Shown: positions 44,508 to 56,704 of the stretch, one piece after another
How the letters are laid out: each line of letters begins with the position of its first letter
How positions within the stretch are numbered: position 1 is the first letter of the stretch
Assembly: GCA_029237695.1 (NCBI GenBank)
Contig: CM055271.1
Span: 81,727,488 to 81,791,487 of the forward strand
DNA length: 64,000 bases
Origin: Conchocele bisecta
Lineage: Eukaryota; Mollusca; Bivalvia; Lucinida; Thyasiridae
Reading direction: 5' to 3'
The notes under the pieces: generated by a model
The model's input: the letters and a program-made list of their open reading frames with translations, nothing else
What the model was told of the DNA's origin: nothing
Databases searched by the model: none
Position numbers and translations under genes: made by a program

Positions 44508-45400
44508 ACTAGTCTAGAATCGGCTTCGCCCTCCAATTTAACTCCAGACTCTATGGCTGTTGAGAGATTGTGGCGAAAAATAAGCACCTGAATTATAGAC
44601 ATACAGCAACAGCAACAACAACAACAATAATTTTTCTGCATCATGAAAAGGTCTCACGGGACAGTGGGCAGCTAGCTTTAAAAAGGGGGTGGACGATTTT
44701 CTATATACTTCACTACCGACCCTGTAAGTTACACCAGTGTGTCTAGAAAAATAGGTTTATGGATATTTCTTGACTTAGGGAGGCTTGACTATGTGTATTT
44801 TTTAGAGTATTTCATAATTCTACGAAACTGAATGTTAGCTCCGGTTGATTTTGACATCTTGGAAAATGTCGCCTGCTATGCTGTCTCGTCGGTACGGTTT
44901 CGCGTCAGAATTTAAGGTATTTTTCGGCCATTTGTAGCGAAAATTTGAGCTGGTTATGACCCCGCTTTGAAATCATTTTCAGAAAATGGTGTGGTGTTAC
45001 AAGTGATAGAACAAGACATAACAAAGTATCTGTGCCTCATATTTTCATGAAAACAATTCCGATAAATTCAGTCGTGTTCAAATTTCTGGCCAAAAATAGG
45101 TGGGTGGGGTAACTTTGTAAAAAATTAATTGAACACATCTGATGCGGTTACTGAATTTTTATTGCGGCGCGCGATTTGTAGTTCATTTGCGAGTATTTTT
45201 CAATACTTGTCGCAAGAGCCTCCTTAACTGATTGTGAGAGGCGGTGATTTTTATAAGTCACCCGCCGCCCTCAGAAAAGCAGTCAATTTTGGCTATTTTC
45301 AACCGTCCCGTGATGCCAAAACTCTAAAGATAAAAGCCAACGGAAGTTGGACTCGTACTTTAAAAGCCAAGGGAAGTTGGACTCGTACTTTGTACCCGGG
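44508..45400. other. 890 bp with no recognised feature
   Basis: AT-rich; AAAAGCCAACGGAAGTTGGA and a near copy lie in tandem at 45331-45390. No gene. Confidence 0.5.
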
Positions 45401-45439
45401 TAAATGATATTTTCATATGTGTACATATTCATTCCCCAC

Positions 45440-45968
45440 CCAAAAAACCACATCTACAGCCCCCACCCCGCTCCCTGGCCAGATTAAATTCATGTCGTGT
45501 TTGGACCCCACCACCTAGACACGACACGCGGCAATTCCACTACGATTCAACAACCAAAATAAATGAAAACGACCGATGTGAAAAGAAAAAATGTTGAAAA
45601 ATGATTTAGGGACCTGGCTTGCACGTCTACCCACCACAACACGCATCATGGTCAACACCCCCACCCCCTGGCCAAATTGTTCAATCCTGCATGTGGACAT
45701 AGTCGACATTTGTACACCCCCACCACCCGTCGCAATATAGCTAGACAAAAAAAAAACAACACATCTTGGCGCACCCCCCATGGTCAAATTGTTCATGCAT
45801 ATGAACATTTTCATTTTTAGACCCCACCACCCGCCGCAATATGGCAAGGCAAAAACAAAAAATCACATCTTGCACCCCACCCCCACCACCCCCCCCCCAC
45901 CGGCCAATTTTTTCAGGCATGTGGACATGCACATGTAGTCATTTTTCGACCCCCACCACCTGCCGCAA
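45440..45968. repeat. C-rich tandem repeat, about 4-5 units of 110 bp
   Basis: Units carry CCCCACCACC.G.CGCAAT, CACATCTTG and GGCCAAATTGTTCA. Open minus-strand frames follow the repeat. It abuts the start of the second transposase copy. Confidence 0.7.
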
Positions 45969-45971
45969 TTT

Positions 45972-48251
45972 CTAAGATCACCACCTGTGAATGAAAGATT
46001 AATCTGTTGTCAGATGTCGGCATGTTTAACGTCATGTGCTGCTGTGTTCCACAGACAATATAAGGGATATTTCGACATACAAATGACTGACGAGTTGCGC
46101 GTGCAAACGCAATCAGCAAGGACACACAACATTGACGCAGAAGAGGTAATGGGCATGTTTAGTGCAGCACATAAACGTGCTCCTAATACCACATTATGTT
46201 GCTTATCATCGAGAATAAGATCTCAAAATAACTCGGTAATGGAGTACATTGATAGCTGTGATGATACTGTGCAAGATAGAATCATACGGTTAGCTATTCC
46301 ACGTGCCAGAAAGATACGAATTAACAGACGTAAGCGGCACATTGAAATGAGACGGGAGCTAATCAAGAGAACAAATCAGAAATAGGGTAAGAAATAAAAT
46401 TGAAAGTGAAAAGTCTAACTAGAAACAACATCGACACTGAATTCCCTGAACTTGATGCAGCAACCAAACAGGACATTTTGGACATTTTGGAGGGGAAGGT
46501 TGTTGGGCGCAACATATACCACACCTGGAGTGACAGTGCTACGAGAAATAATACGGTCCACAATGGCAAATTTGAGAAAATGAAGCGAAAAAACAGTCCG
46601 CTGTATGTAGTTGCATATTGGTCAAGTGACAGTGAATATAACCAGGCTGTAGATTATGACATGAACAAGTAAGAGTTAGTGGCTGACCTTATATGTGACG
46701 ATCTTGTCTTATCCTAATCCCCGGGCAAGGAGAGAAGACATACAACAGTGTTCCTACTATAACAAAAAAGTATATTGACTGTTCATTATCACTACTTTAT
46801 TAACTGACTGAAGTGCACCTAAAAATACCGTATATCTCTTAATCAGCTGAACCCATGGATGTGTTATACTGTCATTAATTTGTTCCCTGACTGTAAGTTA
46901 TCATCTTAAATACTGACTTATTTACCCCCATCCCTGAACGTAGAATTGACACTCATGTTGGCGTGTCTTGGCCACCATAGACAAATGTCAATAAGGCCGA
47001 ATTCAGGAATGTCACTAAAATCCACTGTAAATCCATCGATAGAGAGAGAGAATGAGGATTAAACATCAGTTAGACCTACACGTGCGAGTTTTGTTTCGCA
47101 CAGGTGTCGGGTGATTTTAAAAATAGGCTGTCGGAAGGTCAAACTTGATGTAGTTTGTGTGTTAAACGCGTCGCTTGTTTCGGAGAGTATTCGGCGGGGA
47201 GTTAACTCTGTTACTAAATTTAGCGATGACCGCAAATAGGGGCAAATCACGCGCAACAAAATAATCCGATGTATTTGTGTACGTAGAACATCCGTTGTTG
47301 ATATTGTGCAGTGCAAGTAGTTTTTCATAATATTATTTTCAATTAGCGGTTGCGTATGCCAGTTAAACGTTGAGTAACACAATGCATTTTGTTGTTATGG
47401 TTATTCCAAGATATCACTACGGACGTGCCCATCGAGGGGGGTCTGGGGCCTGGCTAACTGTCCGATGCGATTACAATACATAGGCTACCCTATGTAAAAA
47501 TTACCCTGTTTTTCGTTAAAAAATACCGGAATTTTGTCACGGGATTTCCTTTGTTCTAAGCTAAAACAAAGGCGAGGAAAAGACCGAAAAATGCCCCAAT
47601 TACCCAAATTAAAGTTGGCATAACTTTCTTAATATTTGTCCTAGCACAATGATCCATATATCATTTTAAATGTATTTTCAATCTCTTTCCAACCATTGCA
47701 ATTTCATTGTAATATAATGCATTTGAATTTTATTTTCATGTACCTACATACGAATAGTGAAAGTAGGAGAGACTGGCCTTATTGAATGGCATTCGGTTAA
47801 ATTATATAGTAAAACTATTTGGTGGTGTCTAACCTTAATGCCGATCGTCGCTCATATCGATTGACAACATATAAGTAAATAATAAAACACACCCTTTACT
47901 CGAAGATGCCATTTTGTGATGTTAATCGTCAGACTTCTTGCACAACAGACGGAACCGTTTACAGCTGACTGATATGACGGTGTTGTAGTGAAATCACTGC
48001 CAGAATAATTATTTACGATTGTGAAGCAGTCTCGTATTCATTTTGGACGAGTATATTCATGAAAGGGGTGTTGACTATTAATTAAAACTAATATTATAAA
48101 TACATGTATATGCGTATACAATCAAACATAAATCGCATATAGTTGCTGTGGGATATTTAATAATAACGTATACACAACTCATTACCTACTATTATCATCT
48201 TAATCTACTGTTTGATGGAATTTCCAAACCTGTCTTCCCTATCCCAAAATA
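45972..48251 (+). repeat. 2.28-kb duplicated segment, copy 2
   Basis: Near-identical to 41415-43694. The left junction is with the C-rich tandem repeat, the right with unrelated DNA after CCCAAAATA. It has small indels such as the missing CTTTCA at 47946. Confidence 0.92.
45987..46672 (+). pseudogene. C-terminal fragment of transposase-like gene, copy 2
   Basis: 45987-46385 encodes the region with LRVQTQSARTHNIDAEEVMG and TLCCLSSRIRSQNNSVMEY, ended by TAG where copy 1 has TTG. The coding pattern resumes at 46400 (DTEFPELDAATKQDILDILE, GRNIYHTWSDSA) in another frame and, past a frame change, ends like copy 1. It lacks the N-terminal two thirds. One slip and one stop are specific to this copy or shared, as noted for copy 1. 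Confidence 0.7.
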
Positions 48252-49429
48252 TGGTCGCTTCTATTTAACAACCGGTATTCGTTGATGGGCGTGTCTATGA
48301 ATATTCAAAAGCTTTCTTTCTTTATGCACTATCCTCCTTTCACTGGGAGCACCACCAATCGATCCGAACGTTCTAAGAGGGGACACTTATAGGAGACAGC
48401 CGGTAAACTTATACTAACAATTGATGTCTACGACGACAAAACTTCAGCAACATATGTCATCACGGCAACGTTTTGACACCGTTTTCTGTTAGCTGGGAGC
48501 TAGTGAACAACTTGTAAACATTGATTCTAAGATTGGATATGTGCGGGCCATATAATCCAATATGTTAACACTTAACAAGAGAACAACCAGTAAACGTAGA
48601 CACTTGAAGCATTGATATATAAGACTTAGAGGTTATTCCATCCCACACACCTGTGACTATCGTGAAATAATACACGAGTGTCAGTCGGTTTTACAAAATC
48701 ATCCCATGTTTTACAAAATCATCCACTATGTTGTCGCTATTCATCCACCTAGAAATCTTCTCATCAATTCAGATCTCAGAACTAGACACAGTACTTAATA
48801 TGTATTCATACAAACACATCCACACAGTGAAAGACTCATACAAATACTCATTTTACCATAGAACTCCGTTATCCGTTATCCCTGGCCTAAAGGCACAACT
48901 CTTCTCATGTGTACAGTTGGACGATATGTATCTATCTATCTATCTTCTGGTACTGCTGCACCCCCTCGCGGGGATTTCGAGCAGGCTGCGCGTCTGAGCA
49001 TTGTTAGTTGAAACAAAGTATAATAAAAGCAAGACAGGGGGAAAACATAGGCAAGTTTGGTTAAACTAGTGTGAAATAGGTAATATCAGATAAAAACAGG
49101 AGTGTGCACCTATGGCTTGGAGTGATGGAGCTGTGCCACTGCCCTCTTGGACCAATTCTGGCAGTACAACTACATCCTGAGGGAGAGCGTTCCACTGGAC
49201 TGGACAACGGACAGGGGTATAAAGGAATACTTATAATAGTCACACGATGTATGGATCTGGCGAAAAGTCATCGAGTGACAGTATCTAGATATTCTGTCAG
49301 TGTACTGGATATAGGGTGGGAGGTCAACGGCAAACTGGTTGTTTACAATTTGTTAGAGTATAAACAGAGACGGGCATCAGCTCTCCGCTGTTACAGGTTC
49401 CGCCAACCCAGTCTGTTCAGCATATCACG
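48252..49429. other. 1.2 kb with degenerate satellite monomers
   Basis: Near 48490-48610 two degenerate units of the 74-bp satellite occur (GTGAACAACTTGTAAACATT, GGATATGTGCGGGCCATATA). A plus-strand frame at 49104-49502 (133 codons, LDIGWEVNGKLVVYNLLEYK) looks compositionally protein-like but has no recognised motif, and its end is satellite sequence. TATC repeats lie at 48930. Confidence 0.4.
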
Positions 49430-51645
49430 GTGCGCGGATCCTATAAGCCAATATATTAACACCAACAGTGAACAACCAGTAAATGTAGATGCTAAGAATT
49501 GATATGCGCGGATCCTATAAGCCATTATATTAACACCAACAGTGAACAACCGGTAAACGTAGATGCTAAGAATTGATATGTGTGGGTCCTATAAGCCATT
49601 ATATTAACACTAACAGAGAACAACCAGTAAACGTTGATTCTAAGAATGGATATGTGCGGGTCCTATAAGCCATTATATTAACACCAACAGTGAACAACCG
49701 GTAAACGTAGATGCTAAGAATGGATATGCGTGGGTCCTATAAGCCAATATATTAACACCAACAGTGAAGAACAAGTAAATGTAGATGCTAAGAATTGATA
49801 TGTGTGGGTCCTATAAGCCAATAAATTAACACAAACAGTGAACAACCAGTAAATGTTGATGCTAATAATTTATATGCGCGGATCCTATAAGCCAATATAT
49901 TAACACCAACAGGGAACAATCAGTAAATGTAGATGCTAAGAATGGATATGTGCGGGTCGTATAAGCCAATATGTTAACACCAACAGTGAACAACCGGTAA
50001 ATGTAGATACTAAGAATTGATAAGCGCGGATCCTATAAGCCAATATATTAACACCAACAGTGAACAACCAGTAAATGTAGATACTAAGAATTGATAAGCG
50101 CGGATCCTATAAGCCAATATATTAACACCAACAGTGAACAAACAGTAAACGTAGATGCTAAGAATTGATATGCTTGGGATATGCGCGGATCCTATAAGCC
50201 AATATATTAACACCAACAGTGAAGAACAAGTAAATGTAGATGCTAATAATTCATATGTGTGGGTCCTATAAGCCAATATATTAACACCAACAGTGAACAA
50301 CCTGTAAATGTAGATACTAAAAATTGATATGTGTGGGTCCTATAAGCCAATATATTAACACCAACAGTGACCAACCGGTAAATGTTGATGCTAAGAATTG
50401 ATATGTGTGGGTCCTATAAGTCAATATGTTAACACCAACAGTGAAAGTGAACAAACAGTAAATGTAAATGATAAGAATGGATATGTGCGGGTCCTATAAG
50501 CCAATATATTAACACCAACAGTGAACAACCAGTATATGTAGATGCTAATAATTGATATGTGATGGTCCTATAAGCCAATATATTAACACCAACAGTGAAC
50601 AACCAGTAAATGTAGATGCTAAGTTTATATGTGTGGGTCCTATAAGCCAATATATTAACACAAACAGTGAACAACCAGTAAATGTTGATGCTAATAATTG
50701 ATATGCGCGGATCCTATAAGACAATATATGAACACCAACAGTGAACAACCGTTAAACGTAGTTGCTAAGAATGGATATGCGTGGGATATGCGCGGATACT
50801 ATAAGCCAATATATGAACACCAACAGTGAACAACCGGTAAACGTAGATGCTAAGAATGGATATGCGTGGGATATGCGCGGATCCTATAAGCCAATAGATT
50901 AACACCAACAGTGAAGAACAAGTAAATGTAGATGCTAAGAATTGATATGTGTTGGTCCTATAAGCCAATATATTAACACAAACAGTGAACAACCGGTAAA
51001 TGTAGATGCTAAGAATTAATATGTGTGGGTCCTATAAGCCAATATATTAACACAAACAGTGAACAACCGGTAAATGTTGATGCTAATAATTGATATGCGC
51101 GGATCCTATAAGCCAATATATTAACACCAACAGTGAACAACCGGTAAACGTAGATGCTAAGAATGGATATGCGTGGGATATGCGCGGATCCTATAAGCCA
51201 ATATATTAACACCAAGAGTGAACAACCAGTAAATGTAGATGCTAAGAATTGATATGCGCGGATCCTATAAGCCAATATACTAACACCAACATGGAACAAC
51301 CAGTGAACGTAGATGCTAAGAATGGATATGCGTGGGATATGCGCGGATCCTATAAGCCAATAGATTAACACCAACAGTGAAGAACAAGTAAATGTAGATG
51401 CTAAGAATTGATATGCACGGAGCCTATAAGCCAATATATTAACACCAACAGTGAACAAACAGTAAATGTAGATGCTAAGAATTGCTATGCAAGGAGCCTA
51501 TAAGCCAATATACTAACACCAACATGGAACAACCAGTAAATGTAGATGCTAAGAATTGATATGCCCGGATCCTATAAGCCATTATATTAACACCAACAGT
51601 GAACAACCAGTAAATGTAGATACTAAGAATTTATATGCGCGTAAT
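49430..51645. repeat. 74-bp satellite array, about 29 units
   Basis: The unit contains GCGCGGATCCTATAAGCCAA, TATATTAACACCAACAGTGA, ACAACCAGTAAATGTAGATG and CTAAGAATTGATAT. Variants swap GCGCGGATCC for GTGTGGGTCC. Some units carry an extra GATATGCGTGG before GATATGCGCGG. Minus-strand frames (GCSLLVLIYWLIG) are repeat by-products. Confidence 0.95.
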
Positions 51646-51905
51646 CCCATCTTGCGGGTAAAATCGGCATCCTATATTGCCACCTGATACTGGTAGCATA
51701 TATAGGAGTCAGAGTTGGTTCCTTAAATCTACAAAAGTGTAATCACATATTGCGGCAAAATCGGCATCCTATATTGACACCTGATACTTGTAGTATAGGA
51801 CTCAGAGGAGGCTTCTACCTAAAATTCATAAAATCCTAATCCCATATTGGGGTAAAATCGGCATCCTATATTGGCACCTGGTGCCGGTATCATAATCGTA
51901 TCCTA
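51646..51905. repeat. Three units of about 105 bp next to the satellite
   Basis: AAAATCGGCATCCTATATTG occurs at 51660, 51757 and 51856, each followed by CACCTG.T.C.GGTA-like sequence. Confidence 0.85.
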
Positions 51906-52555
51906 AAGTGTGCAAAATTGTAATATCGCTATGTAAAGTCAATTACGGGCGTAAAATCTGAGCATTTACCCTCGGCCACGTAACGCGACTCCAAAACATA
52001 CTTTCATAGTACACGAAATGAAACATTTTAAACCCCCGAAAAATGCTCGGGGTGATACCGATTTGTAAACTTTGCAAAAATCATCTTCAGCAAAATGTGC
52101 ACGTGTGTGATAAGGTATACTTTAGCCGTAACCGACTTCGTTGATCCGTCGTAACTTCTATATATAACGTCGAAAGCTGCACATTTTATTCCGCATTGGC
52201 TCTGAAATTGTCTCCAACTTTCGACATCATTTACTGAAATAGTCTCCGGTTTTCGAAATCACTAACGGCAAATATCGCACATGGGTTAAATTCGATTATC
52301 TCACGAATGGGATCGTGGATGGTCTCATAAATGTCTTCAATTTGGAAAGTGTTGTAAAGGTTCAACAACTTTCAATATCATTTACAGAAAATATGACGCT
52401 ACGCACGCCCACCATGACTTTCAAAATGTATATATATCGTGACCACCAATTGCAATTGTCAAGATGGTTCAAGTGAGTGGTCACAACATGTTATTTTGAT
52501 TGATATATGATAAGAAAATATATTTGTAATTACACTTTATTTCCTCATTTTAAAG
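51906..52555. other. 650 bp with no recognised feature
   Basis: Short words such as AACTTTC.A.ATCATTTAC recur; no gene. Confidence 0.45.
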
Positions 52556-52800
52556 GGATAGAGCGGTAGTCGAGTGGTTATCGCCCGAACCCAGAACAGC
52601 CAGGGCGCGATGACCGGTTAATTCTCACCATGGCATGCTCAGCGTGGTGTGTAGCATGCGTGGGAGTTAGACCGAATTTGGTCGACAGCTACACTCCGCA
52701 TTGGCGCAGAGTCGGCTCCTAAAATATAATATTGGCGCACACGTCGTCTGATGCAGTAACAATAAAAAATTCATGCTCGGGCATGGAAGGCCATCTTAAA
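52556..52800 (+). mobile_element. tRNA-derived SINE
   Basis: The head has an A-box-like TAGTCGAGTGGTTATCGC. The body holds GGCATGCTCAGCGTGG and GTCGTCTGATGCAGTAACAA, and the end CATGGAAGGCCATCTTAAATATAA, which resembles the end of the SINE at 54019. Confidence 0.6.
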
Positions 52801-53802
52801 TATAAGCACTCACTAATTCCTCATTTTATTAAGATTTTTATGATATATGCATACTATGCCATTTACATGTATGTACAGGACTGGTGTGAAAATAGTATGT
52901 TGGGGAAAGTGAGACAACCTGCACTGGTCAAAAATCAAAATGTTTGGAAAACGAGATACAACCCTTGACATATGCAAAGATATCGGCCTCCCGGAGTGTC
53001 GCGCGCAAGAACAACCACCGCGTTCGTAGTTATTGACCTCTGTTGTTTTTTGATAGGCTGTCACTATAGACATTTCTTGTCTCTAGAGAGTATATCTCCA
53101 ATACCGTATGAAACTTCACACATGCATAGATATCAACTGAACAGTGTTTATGATACAACCCTCTTTTCGCTAATTTTTTACTTATTTTGCCCTTTGTTTT
53201 GTGAAATACCTTGTTTCGAGTTTGGAGCATGCTCCCCCGGAAATTTGTTATATCTGGAACGAAGGAGATGCATTTTTCTGCTTTCTGAGAAGTATATATG
53301 AAATGCTTCTTTACCTCCAAATATGTGAAATGTTGTACACTTGTATACTGAATAATTATCCTGAATAGTGTGTTCGATTTTCCGTCGCATATTTTTCACG
53401 GCTTTGGGGATTAAATTCCTCCCCAAGATTTTTTAAAAAAAAGTATGCGTTAGACGCAATTTCCCGGCACTTGTTGGACTTAGGTTTCTTTCTTTTTCCA
53501 ACGCATGCCCGCCCCGGAAAATTTTCAATATTTTCAATCTAGAATGCCGGAGATGCATTTTCCTGCATTCTGGGAAGTAAATTAATATGAAAATGTTTTG
53601 TTGCTTTAAAATATGTCAATTTACACATCCACGACGGACTTCTGCGGATTATGGGGGGTGCGTACGCACCCCCCCCCCATACCCCTCAGCATACATCGTA
53701 ATCGGGTAGGATGATTGGTTTAGATAAAATATATTCACACTGTACACAATCATGATACACATTTTATTTATGTTGAAGCATAATACATGTAATAATTCAA
53801 GT
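52801..53802. other. 1 kb with short repeats
   Basis: Minus-strand frames of 80-96 codons (52813-53426) have no motif. ATTTTTCTGCTTTCTGAGAAG and ATTTTCCTGCATTCTGGGAAG, each followed by a Met-Lys-rich stretch, form a loose repeat (53270 and 53560) related to words in the MITE at 44060. CCCCCCCCC near 53670. Confidence 0.4.
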
Positions 53803-53967
53803 CTCCAGATAAGCAGCGTATTTGGACATAAATTCTGGAATATTTTAACATACACGTTTGGAGTTCTTTAGAATCGTCTCCACGATACGATTCTAAAGAA
53901 CTCCTGACGTGTACGTTTTTATGAAGAATGAAGAAAAATCTAGTCTGAAAACAATGCTTATCTGGAG
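53803..53967. mobile_element. MITE family A ends around a hairpin, copy 5
   Basis: Ends CTCCAGATAAGC and GCTTATCTGGAG are perfect. The core is a hairpin, ACACGTTTGGAGTTCTTTAG facing CTAAAGAACTCCTGACGTGT. It shares only the ends with copies 1-4, so it may be a different element mobilised by the same enzyme. Confidence 0.75.
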
Positions 53968-54018
53968 TTGTGTATGCATAAATACAAGCATCATATAGCA
54001 CATAAATAATCAATGCTG

Positions 54019-54245
54019 TTAATCAATTAGTCGATGAGTTGTGCGCTGGACTACCACCCCGGCGGACTGCGTTCGATTCCTGGCATGGGCGAAAAAAATA
54101 CCGAAAGATAAAAGTATTTTCCATCTACCTAATCCACGTATACAGTGTCTGGTCCTACTATGCACATTGATAGCTATAGCTGTACAACCTAGAATATGCG
54201 TGTCGTCATGGAAGGTCATGGAGCCAATTCCCGACATTAAATATA
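54019..54245 (+). mobile_element. tRNA-derived SINE
   Basis: tRNA-like head with A box TTAGTCGATGAGTTG and B box GCGTTCGATTCCTGG, then a body ending GTCGTCATGGAAGGTCATGG and AATTCCCGACATTAAATATA. The end region matches that of the SINE at 52556 in part. Confidence 0.75.
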
Positions 54246-55138
54246 TGCATTTACATTTACAATGCTGTTATTATTTTCCGATCCTTGTTGGTCGTTGAGC
54301 ATTACTGTCATTCTGACAGTGGTGCATATTTTCACCTCTTTTGGTGTATTTCATGTTCCTTTTATGTCGAATAGCGCTTAAGCCGGTGCTAGGTGGCGTT
54401 TGTGTCATTTATTGTGCTATTTTGGCGCAGTCTGTGACACAGATGAACGAACGGAATAAAACCCTGTTCGCGATGTATTTGTCTGGTACATGTGGTAGTT
54501 GTGTTCAGCAATTTGCAAGGATCGCCCGACTTTGTCATGTTTGTTTATATTCAGTAAAAATATGCATTTTACCTGAAAATGACATATATGATATTTTTGG
54601 TATTACATGTATATCATTTGCAGGAAAACTGAAAGTTTCACCATTATTAAAATCTATTTAAATATAGGGCATAATGCATTGTAATACTATGAGGAAATGT
54701 GAGCCATGACCAGTTTGCATTTGCATCAAACTTAGATAGACAACAGCATATAATCAACATGTAGTGCATTGTATCATATTGAGGTCTTATATAATTTTCC
54801 AGATCATGTATCGTCCGATATATCATCTGCAAAATGGTGTAAGCACCGAATCTGCTATAATGATGATGCATATGGGTACAATACATGTTGCAAGCTAAAC
54901 ATTCCGATTCAAAGAAAGTATTCTTTTATATTGTCCTTATTATGTAACGGATTTTGATGAAATATGGCGCAGCAAACGCGTCTTGTGAAGCTGCAATTGG
55001 TGGTCTCCGTAGATTGGCACAAACCTCTTCTTTTTGCGAAGATTTGATTTGAATAGGGTTTTGCGTCCGTTCAACAGCGAGGTCATATACAGACAGGTCA
55101 ACAGGATCGAATCCTGTATGTCACCTGTATGGGTGGTG
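54246..55138. other. 890 bp with no recognised feature
   Basis: A plus-strand frame at 54341-54661 (106 codons, Cys-rich) has no motif. Confidence 0.4.
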
Positions 55139-55262
55139 GGAAAATCCCAAAATCGGAACTCAATATTTACATCGAGATACTATATATTCAGCCCTGAAGA
55201 TAAAATCCCAAAATCGGAACTCAATATTTACATCGAGATACTATATATTCAGCCCTGAAGAT
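55139..55262. repeat. Perfect 62-bp tandem duplication
   Basis: AAAATCCCAAAATCGGAACT to CAGCCCTGAAGAT occurs twice back to back with no difference seen. Confidence 0.9.
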
Positions 55263-55374
55263 AGAATAACCTGACCTGGTGCCAGTCCTAAACACACAAG
55301 AGTCATTAAGCCCAATCCCCTAAGGTAATTGGACTAGCTCAAGTCTTCTTACACTTATAAGGGCAAGTAGTAAT

Positions 55375-55740
55375 GGGTGTCACTATGGTACGGTTTTTTA
55401 ACATGTGTTTTTTACATAGACGGATTTTACCCTTGCACCGGTTGTCTATGTAAAAAAACACATGTTAAAAAACAGTACCATAGGTGACACCCCTTATTAC
55501 TCCCATTAACAGGGTGGAAACTTCTTGTATTACGTTATAGTGGCTAAAAAAGTGTGCCATAGTGCCACCCTGAACCATTTTGCTGGAGATTCGTGACTTT
55601 TATCCGGGGGTGGAAACTTCTTGTATTACGCTATAGTGGTTAAAAACCGTACCATAGTGACACCCCTGAACCATTTTGATTCGTGAATTTATCCGTGGTG
55701 GAAACTTCTTGTATTACGCCATAGTACCACCTTGAACATT
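55375..55740. repeat. Foldback hairpin and three related repeats
   Basis: GGGTGTCACTATGGTACGG and TTTTTTAACATGTGTTTTTT plus ACATAGAC are mirrored by GTCTATGTAAAAAAACACAT and GTACCATAGGTGACACCC at 55445-55498. Then GGTGGAAACTTCTTGTATTA occurs at 55512, 55608 and 55697, each followed by words like CATAGT..CACCC. The stretch lies 300 bp outside the last Polinton gene and could be its edge, which is not proven. Confidence 0.75.
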
Positions 55741-56033
55741 TAGGGGTATACTGTTCTGTATATAATTTTCAAATATTTTTGACAACTCCAATATTATCAA
55801 ATACATATGAAAATATCCTAGAAATATTTTTCATCCACTTCTGACAACTCTAATATTGACAAAAGTTAATGAAAATAAATATTGATTGTAAATCAATATA
55901 ATGGTATTTTTTAATTTATTTATGTGGGGAAAAATTGAATACAAGATATGTAAAGTTTTAACAATATTTTATTGAACAACAACATATTTACAACATGGAA
56001 TTATAGACCAGATATGATATTCATATTTGATCT
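55741..56033. other. AT-rich flank of the Polinton-type element
   Basis: ACAACTC.AATATT occurs twice (55782, 55846). No gene. Confidence 0.4.
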
Positions 56034-56640
56034 TTACAAAGGTACATGCAATATTGTTAACATATTTGCAACATGAAGTAATTTTGGAAAATGCAAAGAC
56101 ATGGCATGATGATATTGTTGTGGTTTACAACATTGACACCCGACAGATGTTGAACTTTGCTGAGGTCCTTCGTAGAGTGTTCCGAAGTGATGTTTGAACC
56201 AGATCGTTATAGTCCTATCATTCTTGAAGTAATTTGATGAACTGAATGTTTGTTGAATACAGAGACGCAGAGTATTTCCTCTTGCAATCGCAAACAACAC
56301 AAACACACAGTATTTTCCACATGTTGTACTGAATACACTTTGTAATCTCTGTTTGTTAAATGTCCATTTCGCAGAATTGTTTGTCAAGAAAGACAATATG
56401 TCTGCGTGTAGTGGTGGTAATCCATAGGAGTCAAAGTAGATGGCTTCATTCTTCTGATCAAATACAATAGTTACCCAATGTTTTTTCCAGGTTGATCAGA
56501 ATTATAGCCGTGTTGATTATGTACGCTTGGACGTCTAATGGTCTGTGATTTGGTAGCTTGTCTTTTGGGCATACTATTCCGTTTAATCTCTTCAGCCATA
56601 TTTCTCGATCCAGAATATACTGTAATTCGATGGTTTCCAT
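56034..56640 (-). pseudogene. Adenain-like cysteine protease (PRO)
   Basis: ATG at 56640 fits the family N-terminus (METIELQYIL, then VCPKDKLPNH). The frame slips at an A run near 56483, after which HWVTIVFD carries the catalytic His, IYFDSYG the Asp and STTCGKYC the nucleophilic Cys: the His-Asp-Cys order of adenovirus protease (family C5). Overall about 200 codons, the usual size. In adenovirus and Polintons this enzyme matures capsid proteins. The break separates the N-terminal third from the triad. Confidence 0.8.
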
Positions 56641-56704
56641 CTTTGGATGTTGATTTCACCAATACGTTACTTTCAGGATTTGTTTTGTTCATAATTGTCC
56701 AATA

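Noticed and set aside
49104..49502. Possible host gene of 133 codons
   Set aside because: No recognised motif, no splice context, and its end is satellite DNA.
49430..51458. Minus-strand frames of up to 149 codons in the satellite
   Set aside because: They repeat with the satellite unit and start or stop at unit variants.
56471..56692. Separate 73-codon minus-strand gene
   Set aside because: Overlaps the protease N-terminal frame, which has the family-like start; this frame is a shadow with only the slip region in common.
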